Positions 26,167-35,036 are shown, counted from the stretch's first letter. The stretch is 64,000 nt of DNA from an uncultured Prevotellaceae bacterium (GCA_900320245.1 ONRP01000009.1:1-64000); one strand, 5' to 3'. Made by a program: numbers and translations. The notes: generated from the letters alone by a model not told the origin.

Positions 26167-28830
26167 ATGAAAAAGATTATATTCACACTTATCACAGTGT
26201 TGATGGCGGCTCAATCAGTTCAAGCCGAAGATGTTCTAATCAACCGTTGGAATTTCCCTGATATTGCTTTCTATTCTTGGATGCTGCAAGAATATCCCAG
26301 CGGAGTGCTTACCGAAGCCGATCAACTAGCGAGGACGAGTATTGATTTGACCGACTTCAAATACAGAGATATAATAGTGCGCTTAGAAGGTATTCATTAC
26401 TTTCCCAACCTGGAGTATCTGGACTTTTCAGACTCGGGCACCGAACGTGCTTTCCTTGATAAAAATCCAAAACTGAAAACAGTTTTTTGCCGTGACTGTA
26501 ACTGTTTGAAGGAACTCAAGATGGGTAATAATACTGAATTGACCACGCTGTGTTGTGACGGCTGCCCAGTGCTCGGAATGGACGGATTAGACCCTCTCCC
26601 TCTGGATTTTAGTTCTTGTACCAGCCTCGAGGTGCTTAATGCCAAGAACTGCATCCGTATGCAACAACTCGATCTGTCGAATTGTCGCAATTTGAATGCA
26701 CTCACTGTCGAGGGCTGCACAGGGCTGAAATGGCTGACAGGAAGCACTTTTTATGGCAACAATTTGGAGCATCTTGATGTGAGCGGCTGCACCAGTCTGG
26801 ACTCACTTACCATCTACGGCAGCCGTGAGTTGACCAAGATTGACGGCTTGGCTGACTGCGATGCGCTCACATACCTCAAGATCGACCGCACCGGATTGAC
26901 CGGCACGCTGGACTTGACCCAAATGCAAAATCTTCACTATGCGTTTTGCACCAACAATTATCTGAACGAAGTCAAATGCTACTACAAGTCTTCCATTTAT
27001 GTGCTTGATTGCAGCAACAACCATATCACGAGTGGTGACTTCCAACAATGCTACAATTTGTACTCGTTAAATTGCAACAATAATCAACTCACATCGCTCA
27101 ATGTCGACAATTGCGGAGTCATGACGAGCCTTTATTGCAGGGACAACCCGCAGTTGACCACGTTGAAATGCAACGACAGGCACTTGGTGGTGCTGGATGT
27201 CACCAACAACACCGGGCTCAAGACATTGTACTGCTACAACAATCCCAACTTGACAAACATCACCGGCTTGAGCACTTGCACCGGAATCACCGACCTCAGG
27301 CTCAATGACTGCAAATTCAGCAGCCTGAACCTGTCACCGCTGACCAATCTCAAGACGCTCTATTGCGGCAGCAATCAACTCACCACACTTGACATCTCCA
27401 GCAACACTTCACTGGAAACGCTCTCCTGCGTCAACAACAAGTTCACCACGCTCGATGTGGGGAGCAACGACGTCAACATCTTCAGAAATCTGAAGGTCCT
27501 GTATGCCGGAGACAACCAACTGATGACCAATCTCTATTGCTCCCGTTGCAAACTCACCACACTTGACGCAAGCAACTGTCCTGCCCTGGAGAAAATAGAA
27601 GCCATGTTCAACCAGTTGACAACCCTTAATATAGACCAGAGCAATAATCTCAAGACCCTTAACTTGTACAGCAACAAGTTCACTACTCTTAACGTCGACG
27701 GTATGAGCAAACTGGAATCTCTCAATGTGGGCAAAAACACGTTGTTGACATCGCTCACATGCAGTTACACTAAACTTAACTCCCTGCAATTGTCTAGTTG
27801 CACCGCCTTGAAAACACTGGAATGCGTCAGTTCGTATCTGGAGACCCTCCTCAACGCTGATCAATGCACTGCGCTCGAAACGGTGCGCGTTCCCTATGGC
27901 GAACTCACCACATTGCCGATTTCCAGTTGGCCCAACCTGAAGGTATTGGCTTGCGGTCACAACCATATCACGGGACAACTTAATTTCCAAAGCAATCCTA
28001 ACCTGCGTGAAGTCTACTGTGGTTACAACAATCTCACGGGAGAACTTAATTTCCAGAGCAATCCTAACCTGAGTAAAGTCGACTGTGGTTACAACCAGAT
28101 CACCGGACAACTTAATTTCCAGAGCAATCCTAACCTGCGTGAAGTCTACTGTGGTTACAACCAGATCACATCAATCAGTGGCTTTAGCGACAAGACTCAA
28201 CTTCGCACAGTTGAGGCCAACAATAACCCGTTGACCAGTTTCTATGCCTACAACTGCCCCTTACTCGCTACGGTTAACGTGAAAGAGTGTACCTCGCTGT
28301 ACACCATGCAGGCTTATCATTGTGCCATCACCAGTCTGAATGTGACCGGCTGCTCCTATCTGAATCTGCTCAATGTGTGCTACAACCAACTGTCGGCACT
28401 CACAGTGGACGGTTGCACCGGACTGCGCACATTCAACTTTTTCTGCAACAAGATCACCGAGGCCAACATGACGGCGCTGGTGAACAGCCTGCCCACCGTG
28501 CCCAGCGGCAGCATGAGGGCCCTTCATCATACTGGTGAAGCCAATGTGGTGACCACGGCCCATGTGAGGGCAGCCAATCAGAAAGGCTGGAATGTGCAGC
28601 GTCTCGAGGGTGAAAACTGGGTGAACATCGTCGCTCCTTCGGTCATCCGTGGCGACGTGAACGATAATGGCCAGGTGGACATCAACGACGTGACGGTGCT
28701 GATCAACTTTGTGCTCAGCGGTGACTCCACTGGCGTCAATCTCGAAGCCGCCAACACTGACCAGCAAGGCGGTGTCGACATCAACGACGTGACCGCCCTG
28801 ATTGCCCGTGTGTTGACCGGGTCATGGTAA
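26167..28830 (+). CDS. Secreted leucine-rich-repeat protein with dockerin-type C-terminus
   Basis: 887 aa. Signal peptide at about 1-20 (MAAQSVQAE). Residues about 60-810 are LRRs of about 21-22 residues of the form L-x-x-L-x-C-x-x-N-x-L-x-x-L-D, rich in Cys and Asn, a Bacteroidales internalin-like type. Three copies (about 602-667) are near identical in DNA. The last about 60 residues hold two dockerin-type calcium-binding repeats (GDVNDNGQVDINDV, then DQQGGVDINDV). It is probably a surface binding protein; the ligand is unknown. The gene is AT-richer than its neighbours, but the dockerin end is GC-rich and shared with the next gene. Confidence 0.85.
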   Translation: MKKIIFTLITVLMAAQSVQAEDVLINRWNFPDIAFYSWMLQEYPSGVLTEADQLARTSIDLTDFKYRDIIVRLEGIHYFPNLEYLDFSDSGTERAFLDKNPKLKTVFCRDCNCLKELKMGNNTELTTLCCDGCPVLGMDGLDPLPLDFSSCTSLEVLNAKNCIRMQQLDLSNCRNLNALTVEGCTGLKWLTGSTFYGNNLEHLDVSGCTSLDSLTIYGSRELTKIDGLADCDALTYLKIDRTGLTGTLDLTQMQNLHYAFCTNNYLNEVKCYYKSSIYVLDCSNNHITSGDFQQCYNLYSLNCNNNQLTSLNVDNCGVMTSLYCRDNPQLTTLKCNDRHLVVLDVTNNTGLKTLYCYNNPNLTNITGLSTCTGITDLRLNDCKFSSLNLSPLTNLKTLYCGSNQLTTLDISSNTSLETLSCVNNKFTTLDVGSNDVNIFRNLKVLYAGDNQLMTNLYCSRCKLTTLDASNCPALEKIEAMFNQLTTLNIDQSNNLKTLNLYSNKFTTLNVDGMSKLESLNVGKNTLLTSLTCSYTKLNSLQLSSCTALKTLECVSSYLETLLNADQCTALETVRVPYGELTTLPISSWPNLKVLACGHNHITGQLNFQSNPNLREVYCGYNNLTGELNFQSNPNLSKVDCGYNQITGQLNFQSNPNLREVYCGYNQITSISGFSDKTQLRTVEANNNPLTSFYAYNCPLLATVNVKECTSLYTMQAYHCAITSLNVTGCSYLNLLNVCYNQLSALTVDGCTGLRTFNFFCNKITEANMTALVNSLPTVPSGSMRALHHTGEANVVTTAHVRAANQKGWNVQRLEGENWVNIVAPSVIRGDVNDNGQVDINDVTVLINFVLSGDSTGVNLEAANTDQQGGVDINDVTALIARVLTGSW
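27970..28167 (+). repeat. Three 66-bp tandem repeats in the LRR gene
   Basis: Three consecutive 66-bp units encode 22-residue LRRs of the pattern TGxLNFQSNPNL...CGYN. They differ at only a few bases, so the array is young and may change copy number in frame. Confidence 0.9.
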
Positions 28831-28859
28831 ACATCAGGTTCTAATCCTATACCTGTCAA

Positions 28860-28892
28860 TGAGGAGGGGGCAACGGTGTTGCCCCCTCCTCA
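28860..28892 (+). terminator. Terminator after the first LRR gene
   Basis: A 15-bp perfect stem TGAGGAGGGGGCAAC/GTTGCCCCCTCCTCA with a 3-nt loop, followed by TTTTTT. Confidence 0.95.
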
Positions 28893-28941
28893 TTTTTTCT
28901 GTTTTTTATCACATTATTCTTTACTCACGCCATATTTTTGC

Positions 28942-28949
28942 TATATTTG
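28942..28949 (+). promoter_or_regulatory. -7 box for the second repeat-protein gene
   Basis: TATATTTG followed by C, 36 nt before the ATG. Confidence 0.6.
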
Positions 28950-28985
28950 CACCAAAAACAAGTATATTCTTAAAACATTACGATT

Positions 28986-31082
28986 ATGAACAGGAAACTA
29001 CTCTTTAAAACCTTTGTCCTTGCGACAGCCTTGTCATGCACCATGGGAGTCCATGCCCACGATTTTGCGGAGCCAGGCTTTTATTACAACATTATCGGCA
29101 CCAATACCGTTGAGGTGACCTATAACAGCAGCAATCCCAATTACAACAGTTACACAGGCAGCGTGTCGATCCCTACCACTGTCACCCATGATGGTGTGAC
29201 CTATAATGTGACTAGGATTGGTAACTCAGCGTTCCGCAATTGTGACGGATTGACAGCAGTCAGCATGCCTAATAATACGATTACGAAAATCGACAATCAC
29301 GCTTTTTATAATTGCCCCAATCTGACCAGTGTCAACATTCCTTATTCGGTTACAAGTATCGGCAATTTCGCATTCTATAATTGCCCCAAGTTGACCAGTA
29401 TCAGCATCCCCTACGGTGTTACATCCCTTGGTTATGATGCCTTGGGCAAGACGGGATTAACCTATGTCACGATCCCCAATTCGGTCACTTATATGGGCAG
29501 CGAGATGTTCTATTGTTGTACCTCACTGCAAAAAGTCACTCTACCAGAGTCGATAACCAATTTCGACCTCATGCGTTCATTCAAGGACTGTACGAGCCTC
29601 ACGAGCATCGTTATTCCATATGGTGTGACCACCATCAAGGCAGATGCGTTCAACGGGTGCACCAGTCTCAAAGATGTGACGATTCCACGAACGGTCACAG
29701 CAATTAATCAAGGAGCATTCGCTGGTTGTACCGCGTTGACTACCGTGTCATGCTTCGCCACCACTCCACCCAGTTTGTATAACAATAATGTCTTCCCAAG
29801 CGAGGCCTACAGCAATGCTAAACTCCAAGTGCCGAGTGCTGTGCAAAGTGCTTATCAGGCTGCTGACGGATGGAAACTGTTCAACACCATCAACGGAGTG
29901 GACTATGACTTCGTCCTGCATAACCTCAAGTATGCCATCACGAGCAGCACAACCGTTAAATGCGTCGGCCCAACGCTTAATTCGCCATCTGGCTCATGGT
30001 ACATTCCCGAAACCGCCCTTGGCTATGACGTGACCGAAATCGGACAGCAGGCATTTCTTAATTGTAAAGATATCACCAGCCTAGAGATTGGCTCCAAGGT
30101 CAAGACAATCGGTCTTGCGGCATTCTATGGTTGCAGTGGCTTGACGACGATGACCATTCCTGACGCGGTCACCTATGTCGGGGGAATAGCGTTCATGTAT
30201 TGCACTTCGTTAGAATCAATCACCATCGGCAAGAACTGCCGTTTCAACAATAGCGCCGGTTGGTCTTTGAACATATTTCAGTATTGCAGCAACCTGAGAT
30301 CCATCACCTGCTTGAGCAAGGACGCATGGGAGTTCCATGAACCCATGTTTGATGCGAGCACCTATGAAAATGCGGTATTATGGGTTCCAGCCAAGTCCGA
30401 GTCTAACTATTGGCATACCAACTACTGGAACAAATTCACCAACATCAAGGGCATCTACAACAGCCTGGACGATGTGCTCAACGCCGAAGGCGGCAACCTC
30501 CACTTCACAACGAGCAGCGATTATCCATGGGTTATAGCGATGGACGACAATGGCGATGTCTATGCCAAGTCGGGCAATGGCGGCGTCTCCAGTAGCACAT
30601 CAATCCTGCAAACCACCGTCACCGTGGAAGAGGGCACCAGGTTGCTTGTCACCCTCCGTGCCCGCGGCGAGCAAAGCAGCAGCAGCGGCACTATTTACGA
30701 CAAATGCCTTTGTGAAGTTGACGGCGTTGAAATCTATTCGTATGGCGTTTTATTCCCCACAAGTTGGGGCGTCAACTGCCATGTTTTCACCGCCGGCACC
30801 CACACGATTACCTGGAGTTACACCAAGGACAGCAGCGTCAATCCCGAGGGTGACTACTTCGGCATCATGGAGGTGGAACTGGAAGCGCCCGAATTCCTGC
30901 GTGGCGACGTGAACAACAACGGCCAGGTGGACATCAACGACGTGACGGTGCTGATCAACTTTGTGCTCAGCGGTGACTCCACGGGCGTCAATCTCGAAGC
31001 CGCCAACACTGACCAGCAAGGCGGTGTCGACATCAACGACGTGACCGCCCTGATTGCCCGTGTGTTGACCGGATCATGGTAA
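28986..31082 (+). CDS. Secreted BspA-like (LRR_5) protein with dockerin-type C-terminus
   Basis: 698 aa. Signal peptide at about 1-25 (ending GVHAHD). BspA-type leucine-rich repeats (about 60-290 and 330-470) show the recurring pattern IGNSAFRNC...LTAVSMP and VTSIGNFAFYNC. A beta-rich region follows (about 495-630; VTVEEGTRLLVTLRARGE), probably a carbohydrate- or ligand-binding sandwich. Two dockerin-type repeats end the chain (GDVNNNGQVDINDV; DQQGGVDINDV). Likely a surface adhesin. The final about 190 nt and 3' flank nearly match the previous gene. Confidence 0.85.
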   Translation: MNRKLLFKTFVLATALSCTMGVHAHDFAEPGFYYNIIGTNTVEVTYNSSNPNYNSYTGSVSIPTTVTHDGVTYNVTRIGNSAFRNCDGLTAVSMPNNTITKIDNHAFYNCPNLTSVNIPYSVTSIGNFAFYNCPKLTSISIPYGVTSLGYDALGKTGLTYVTIPNSVTYMGSEMFYCCTSLQKVTLPESITNFDLMRSFKDCTSLTSIVIPYGVTTIKADAFNGCTSLKDVTIPRTVTAINQGAFAGCTALTTVSCFATTPPSLYNNNVFPSEAYSNAKLQVPSAVQSAYQAADGWKLFNTINGVDYDFVLHNLKYAITSSTTVKCVGPTLNSPSGSWYIPETALGYDVTEIGQQAFLNCKDITSLEIGSKVKTIGLAAFYGCSGLTTMTIPDAVTYVGGIAFMYCTSLESITIGKNCRFNNSAGWSLNIFQYCSNLRSITCLSKDAWEFHEPMFDASTYENAVLWVPAKSESNYWHTNYWNKFTNIKGIYNSLDDVLNAEGGNLHFTTSSDYPWVIAMDDNGDVYAKSGNGGVSSSTSILQTTVTVEEGTRLLVTLRARGEQSSSSGTIYDKCLCEVDGVEIYSYGVLFPTSWGVNCHVFTAGTHTITWSYTKDSSVNPEGDYFGIMEVELEAPEFLRGDVNNNGQVDINDVTVLINFVLSGDSTGVNLEAANTDQQGGVDINDVTALIARVLTGSW

Positions 31083-31630
31083 ACATCAGGTTCTAATCCT
31101 ATACCTGTCAAGGAGGGTGTGTCATAATTCAACGGCTAGAATTATGACCGCCCTACGGGCGGGAAATTATTCAAATTAATTTTAAAATATTTTTTAATAT
31201 GAATAAAAACCCGTTGGCGGGATTACTTGAATCTAATTTCTTGCCAGACAAATGACACCCGTAGGGTGGCCTATGAATAACCCCCGATAAATCAGGCAAC
31301 TGAGCAGAGCGAAGGTGGCTGATTCATCGGGGGTGTCATGAACCGTGACCCGTCGCTGAAGGCGCCCCCTTCATCTTGGACCAGCGCAAATGGGGTCGCT
31401 TCCAGCGACGGAGATTGTTTTGCCCATCCGTGGGTGATGCAATCATCTTCGCTACCGCTCAGCGGATTGCATTACCCACGGTTACTCAAATGACCGCCCT
31501 TCGGGCGTTTGCGACAGCAACATGTCGGCATTAATGTTTACACAGATTCTCTACTTGTTCAAGTGATTCCGCCAATGGGCAACATAATTTTATATAATTT
31601 GAATAATTACCCGTGCGCCAGCACGGTTAC
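31083..31630. repeat. Cluster of GC hairpins and dispersed repeats, no gene
   Basis: About 550 nt without a credible ORF. It begins with a copy of the 3' flank of the first LRR gene (to about 31115). Then come CCGCCCTACGGGCGGG (31148-31163) with AT-rich spacer to 31222, a hairpin TGACACCC/GGGTGTCA with inner CCCCCGAT/ATCGGGGG (31253-31338), CCGTCGCTG/CAGCGACGG (31350-31411), and a 17-bp stem CCGTGGGT.ATGCAATC (31428-31444 with 31465-31481). It ends with CCGCCCTTCGGGCG (about 31495) and an AT-rich block ending ACCCGTGCGCCAGCACGG (to about 31627). Confidence 0.75.
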
Positions 31631-31687
31631 ATTATGACTTGAACTAGAAAAAGTTGACAGATTCGAGCGGCAAAAAGAGATTGCCAA

Positions 31688-32134
31688 ATGCAAGAATTTG
31701 TACAACGATCCACTGTAACGGAGGTGGACCCCAAGACCGGTCGAAGCACGACCCACCGAGTCAAAAAGTTGATTCGTCGGTATGACCCTGACGAACGAGT
31801 AGAGATTGTGCGTGAGTTTCTCACAGGGAAATTCACGGTAAGGCAGATCATGGACAAATACATGATCAATGCCGAGGCGACGTTTTTTTCCTGGCTGGCT
31901 TCACATATAAGTGAAGCACAATCGCTATCTTTGCAGGAAAATAATGTAAACCCTTCAGATATGGCCAACAAAAGCAAGGATGACCAGATCAGGGAACTGA
32001 AGGAGCTGCTCCGTCAGGCAGAGAAACGCGCCGAGATGGAAGAACTCCGTGCCAAGGCCTACAGCAAGATGATAGATGTGGCCGAGGAGACATTCAACAT
32101 CCCGATAAGAAAAAAATCTGGCACCAAACAGTAA
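31688..32134 (+). CDS. IS3-family OrfA (DNA-binding helix-turn-helix)
   Basis: 148 aa. The middle part (VEIVREFLTGKFTVRQIMDKYMINAEATFFSWL, in pieces about 38-76) is the helix-turn-helix that binds the IS ends. The C-terminal part (about 100-130) is a leucine-zipper-like coiled coil (IRELKELLRQAEKRAEMEELRAK, in parts) for multimerisation. The gene ends 18 nt after a slippery A7 tract, where a -1 shift continues into OrfB. Confidence 0.88.
   Translation: MQEFVQRSTVTEVDPKTGRSTTHRVKKLIRRYDPDERVEIVREFLTGKFTVRQIMDKYMINAEATFFSWLASHISEAQSLSLQENNVNPSDMANKSKDDQIRELKELLRQAEKRAEMEELRAKAYSKMIDVAEETFNIPIRKKSGTKQ
32110..32116 (+). other. Programmed -1 frameshift site A AAA AAA
   Basis: Seven consecutive A bases sit in the OrfA frame as (AG)A AAA AAA, the canonical slippery heptamer of IS3 elements. 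A one-base slip back enters the OrfB frame, which is open from here through IWHQTVSLLRQECPKNGLG to the integrase domain. It makes the OrfAB transposase of about 450 aa. Confidence 0.85.
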
Positions 32135-32166
32135 GTCTGCTCCGGCAGGAGTGCCCCAAGAACGGT

Positions 32167-33045
32167 TTGGGCACTCTTACCGGGCTGTTTGGTTACAGCA
32201 GACAGGCTTTTTACAAGCACCGTGAGAACAAGGCTTTTGCCAATGAGGCCATCGAGCCGCTGATAGTGGAGAAGGCAAGGGACCTGCGCGAGTCCAATCC
32301 GGGCTTAGGCTGTGTGAAGCTTTATCTGATCATCAAGAACCTGTTCGGGTCAACCGGCAGCATGCCTGGCCGTGACGCGTTCATCGAGATCATGCGCAAG
32401 CACGGGCTGATGGTGCAGATCAAGCGCCGTCGCCACTACAAGACGACGGACTCGGACCATCCTTTCCGCAAGTATGACAACCTGATACGCGACATCGTTC
32501 CGTCGCGGCCCAACGAGATATGGGTCAGCGACATAACGTATGTTGAGACTGAGGAAGGCGTGTGCTACCTGTCGCTCGTCACCGATGCCTATTCGCACAG
32601 GATCATGGGATGGGCCGTCGGGCCGACGCTGGAGACCTGCTATCCGCTGGCGGCATTGAAGATGGCGCTGTCCACGATTGACGGTGAGACATCTTCCTGG
32701 CTGATTCACCACTCCGACAGGGGCTGCCAGTACTGCAGTTATGCCTACGTCAAGGAACTCAGGAAGCATAACATCATGATAAGCATGACCCAGAGCGGTG
32801 ATCCCCTTGAGAACGCCATCGCCGAACGCGCCAACGGGATACTGAAAACCGAGTGGCTCTACAAGATGCGGATACCTGACATGGACACATGCCGCACCGA
32901 ACTGCACAGAATCATTGAGTTCTACAACACCCGTCGGCCGCACCGCAGCATCGGCATGAAAACGCCCGATGTGGTCCACCGCCAATCGGGTCCACAGAAA
33001 AGATGTTGGCGCAACCCCTGGGAGGAAAGGCCCGCGCCTACATAG
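32167..33045 (+). CDS. IS3-family OrfB, DDE integrase/transposase
   Basis: 292 aa if started at the TTG at 32167, but normally made as the second half of OrfAB. The HTH_21-like region has SRQAFYKHREN and GLGCVKLYLII. The rve core has the triad Asp in WVSDITYV, Asp in HHSDRGCQY and Glu in ENAIAERANGILKTEW (Asp-Glu spacing about 35), followed by the family-typical FYNTRRPHRSIGMKTP. Complete and apparently functional. Confidence 0.92.
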   Translation: MGTLTGLFGYSRQAFYKHRENKAFANEAIEPLIVEKARDLRESNPGLGCVKLYLIIKNLFGSTGSMPGRDAFIEIMRKHGLMVQIKRRRHYKTTDSDHPFRKYDNLIRDIVPSRPNEIWVSDITYVETEEGVCYLSLVTDAYSHRIMGWAVGPTLETCYPLAALKMALSTIDGETSSWLIHHSDRGCQYCSYAYVKELRKHNIMISMTQSGDPLENAIAERANGILKTEWLYKMRIPDMDTCRTELHRIIEFYNTRRPHRSIGMKTPDVVHRQSGPQKRCWRNPWEERPAPT

Positions 33046-33251
33046 GATTTTCTTAGCCATGGGGCGCAATCTGAGCTAAAAAAGCGAAGCTGACACCTGT
33101 CAGCCCCGCATGCTCGCTCAGCGTAGCGCGGAAGCCTATTGCTGGCGGGTTGCTCCCCAGCAGAGCCCGTTTCCTCTTCGGCTTCCAGTTGCAAATGTAA
33201 CAATAAATTGCGAAAAGCATCCGCATCAGACATTTTGTTTATACCTTTGCG

Positions 33252-33395
33252 CTGTAAACCCAATCAGGGAAACCTCGAGAGCTGTGAACCCATTCAGTGA
33301 TAAAATCGCCAAACTGTCAACCCGGTTTAGGCGAACGATAAAATTAGTGTAAACCAACTTAGTTAATCGCTCTCAAATCTGTCAACATTTTCTAG
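33252..33395. repeat. Five spaced CTGTNAAC-type repeats at the IS right end
   Basis: CTGTAAACC, CTGTGAACC, CTGTCAACC, GTGTAAACC and CTGTCAAC start at 33252, 33282, 33314, 33347 and 33379, so spacing is 30-33 bp (about three helical turns). The last is inside the terminal inverted repeat. They are probably transposase binding sites. Between 33046 and 33251 there is only a GC hairpin (about 33125-33190) and no ORF. Confidence 0.7.
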
Positions 33396-33559
33396 GGATA
33401 GACATTATGACTTGACGGGATTTAACTATCTTTTGATTGGCAGTGCCTAAAACTTGCACTCGGTCATAGTTTCTTTGCACCGTGAAACGATTCCCGGGCT
33501 CCAAGCCCTCTGGAGTTTCAAAAACAGACAGAACCAACAACTTAAAACTTAATAGAACT

Positions 33560-34651
33560 ATGACTGAGCAGATTTTAAAACAAGAAGTGATGATTGACGG
33601 GCAACAGGTGCTGAGCATCGGCACGCCCGACATTGTGAACAACCACGTTGCCGAGACCATGCCACGCAGCGCCGAGGTCGACCCCATGAAGTTGCAGGTG
33701 ATGCAGAATGCGGTGGCCAAGATTGAGAAAGCCTTTGGCAGTTGTGCCATCATGCGCATGAACGACGAGAGCATCGAGGACGTCGACGTCATCCCCACCG
33801 GGTCCATCGGTCTTGACAGGGCGCTGGGCGTGGGCGGCTACCCGCGCGGACGCATCATCGAGATCTACGGTCCCGAAGCCTCGGGCAAGACGACGCTGGC
33901 GCTGCATGCCATCGCCCAGGCGCAGCAGATGGGCGGCATCGCAGCCTATATCGACGCCGAGCACGCCTTTGACCGCTCCTATGCCGAGGCCGTCGGGGTG
34001 AACACGCGCAACCTGTGGATCTCGCAGCCCGACAACGGCGAGCAGGCGCTGGAGATTGCCGACCAACTCATCCGCTCGGCCGCCATCGACGTCATTGTCA
34101 TCGACAGCGTTGCCGCCCTCACCCCCAAGGCCGAAATCGAGGGCGAGATGGGCGAGAGCAAGATGGGCCTGCAAGCCCGTCTGATGAGCCAGGCACTGAG
34201 GAAACTCACCGCCACTATTGCCAAGACACGCACCTGCTGCATCTTCATCAACCAGTTGCGCGAGAAGTTGGGCGTGATGTTCGGCAATCCCGAGACAACC
34301 ACCGGCGGCAACGCGCTGAAGTTCTACAGCAGCGTGCGCCTTGACATCCGCCGCCTGGCCCACATCAAGGACGGCGAACACGTGCTGGGCGCCCAGACGC
34401 GCGTCAAGGTCGTGAAGAACAAGGTCGCCCCACCCTTCCGCAAGGCCGAGTTTGACGTCATCTACGGCCGCGGCATCAGCCGCGAGGGCGAAATCCTGGA
34501 CATGGGCGTCGAGGCCGGCATCATCAAGAAGAGCGGTGCCTGGTTCAGTTGGCAGGACGGACGCCTGGGCCAGGGCCGTGAAGCCGCCAAGCAGTACCTC
34601 ATCGACAATCCCGACACCGCCGACGCCATCGCCGCCGCGCTCGCCCCATAA
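33560..34651 (+). CDS. recA: Recombinase RecA
   Basis: 363 aa from the ATG at 33560; an upstream in-frame ATG (33482) would add 26 residues of unrelated sequence. The conserved core starts at [13 protein letters not shown]. Walker A is GPEASGKTT, the catalytic Glu region IDAEHAFD, Walker [11 protein letters not shown], then the L2 loop [14 protein letters not shown] and [12 protein letters not shown]. The first about 50 residues are not typical Rec[10 protein letters not shown] replaces the usual FGKGSIMKM, and the C-terminus lacks the usual acidic tail. It performs strand exchange and SOS activation. The IS element ends 165 nt upstream. Confidence 0.93.
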   Translation: MTEQILKQEVMIDGQQVLSIGTPDIVNNHVAETMPRSAEVDPMKLQVMQNAVAKIEKAFGSCAIMRMNDESIEDVDVIPTGSIGLDRALGVGGYPRGRIIEIYGPEASGKTTLALHAIAQAQQMGGIAAYIDAEHAFDRSYAEAVGVNTRNLWISQPDNGEQALEIADQLIRSAAIDVIVIDSVAALTPKAEIEGEMGESKMGLQARLMSQALRKLTATIAKTRTCCIFINQLREKLGVMFGNPETTTGGNALKFYSSVRLDIRRLAHIKDGEHVLGAQTRVKVVKNKVAPPFRKAEFDVIYGRGISREGEILDMGVEAGIIKKSGAWFSWQDGRLGQGREAAKQYLIDNPDTADAIAAALAP

Positions 34652-34700
34652 GCCCTGAAACCAATACCATGAAAAGCACTTTATTTCCTCACAATAAGTT

Positions 34701-34858
34701 CTTAAACTACGAATTTCACGAATTCAACTAATTTTGGCTGCCGCGCTCAATTAGCACGAATTGACTCACGCTTGCCGATAAGGACTTAAACTACGAATTT
34801 CACGAATTCAACTAATTTTGGCTTCCGCACTCAATTATCACGAATTGACTCACACTAA
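34701..34858. repeat. 84-bp tandem duplication of the ACGAATTTCACGAATT repeat
   Basis: Unit 1 (34701-34784) and unit 2 (34785-34858, shorter) both read CTTAAACTACGAATTTCACG, then AATTCAACTAATTTTGGC, then CTCAATTA and CACGAATTGACTCAC. A related single copy is at 20442-20520. The rest of the 34652-35064 gap is AT-rich with no ORF. Confidence 0.85.
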
Positions 34859-35028
34859 AATGCTAAGGTTCTTTTTTAAAGGACACACAACGCTACAATC
34901 TCAAACAACCATGAACAACCATTAATTGCTTGACGGCACTTGGCTCGAGATGACGAGAAAGACAAGAAAGAAAAACCTCTTTTTTGTCTTTCTTGTACTT
35001 TGTAAGGACAACCGAGAAAAAAAATGAC

Positions 35029-35036
35029 TATCTTTG
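35029..35036 (+). promoter_or_regulatory. -7 box for the thioredoxin-fold lipoprotein
   Basis: TATCTTTG, 28 nt upstream of the ATG. Confidence 0.65.

Larger units (their letters stand above)
31645..33395 (+). mobile_element. Complete IS3-family insertion sequence, about 1.75 kb
   Basis: Terminal inverted repeats of about 26 bp: left CTAGAAAAAGTTGACAGATT (31645-) and right, read in reverse, CTAGAAAATGTTGACAGATT (ending 33395). They enclose orfA and orfB joined by a -1 frameshift site. The DDE triad is intact, so it may be active. A 14-bp direct repeat (ACATTATGACTTGA) lies at 31630-31643 and 33402-33415. The right end carries spaced sub-repeats. The element sits just upstream of recA. Confidence 0.9.

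Noticed and set aside
33110-33352. 80-aa frame in the IS right end
   Set aside because: It crosses a hairpin and the CTGTNAACC repeat array, and the translation shows no known features.
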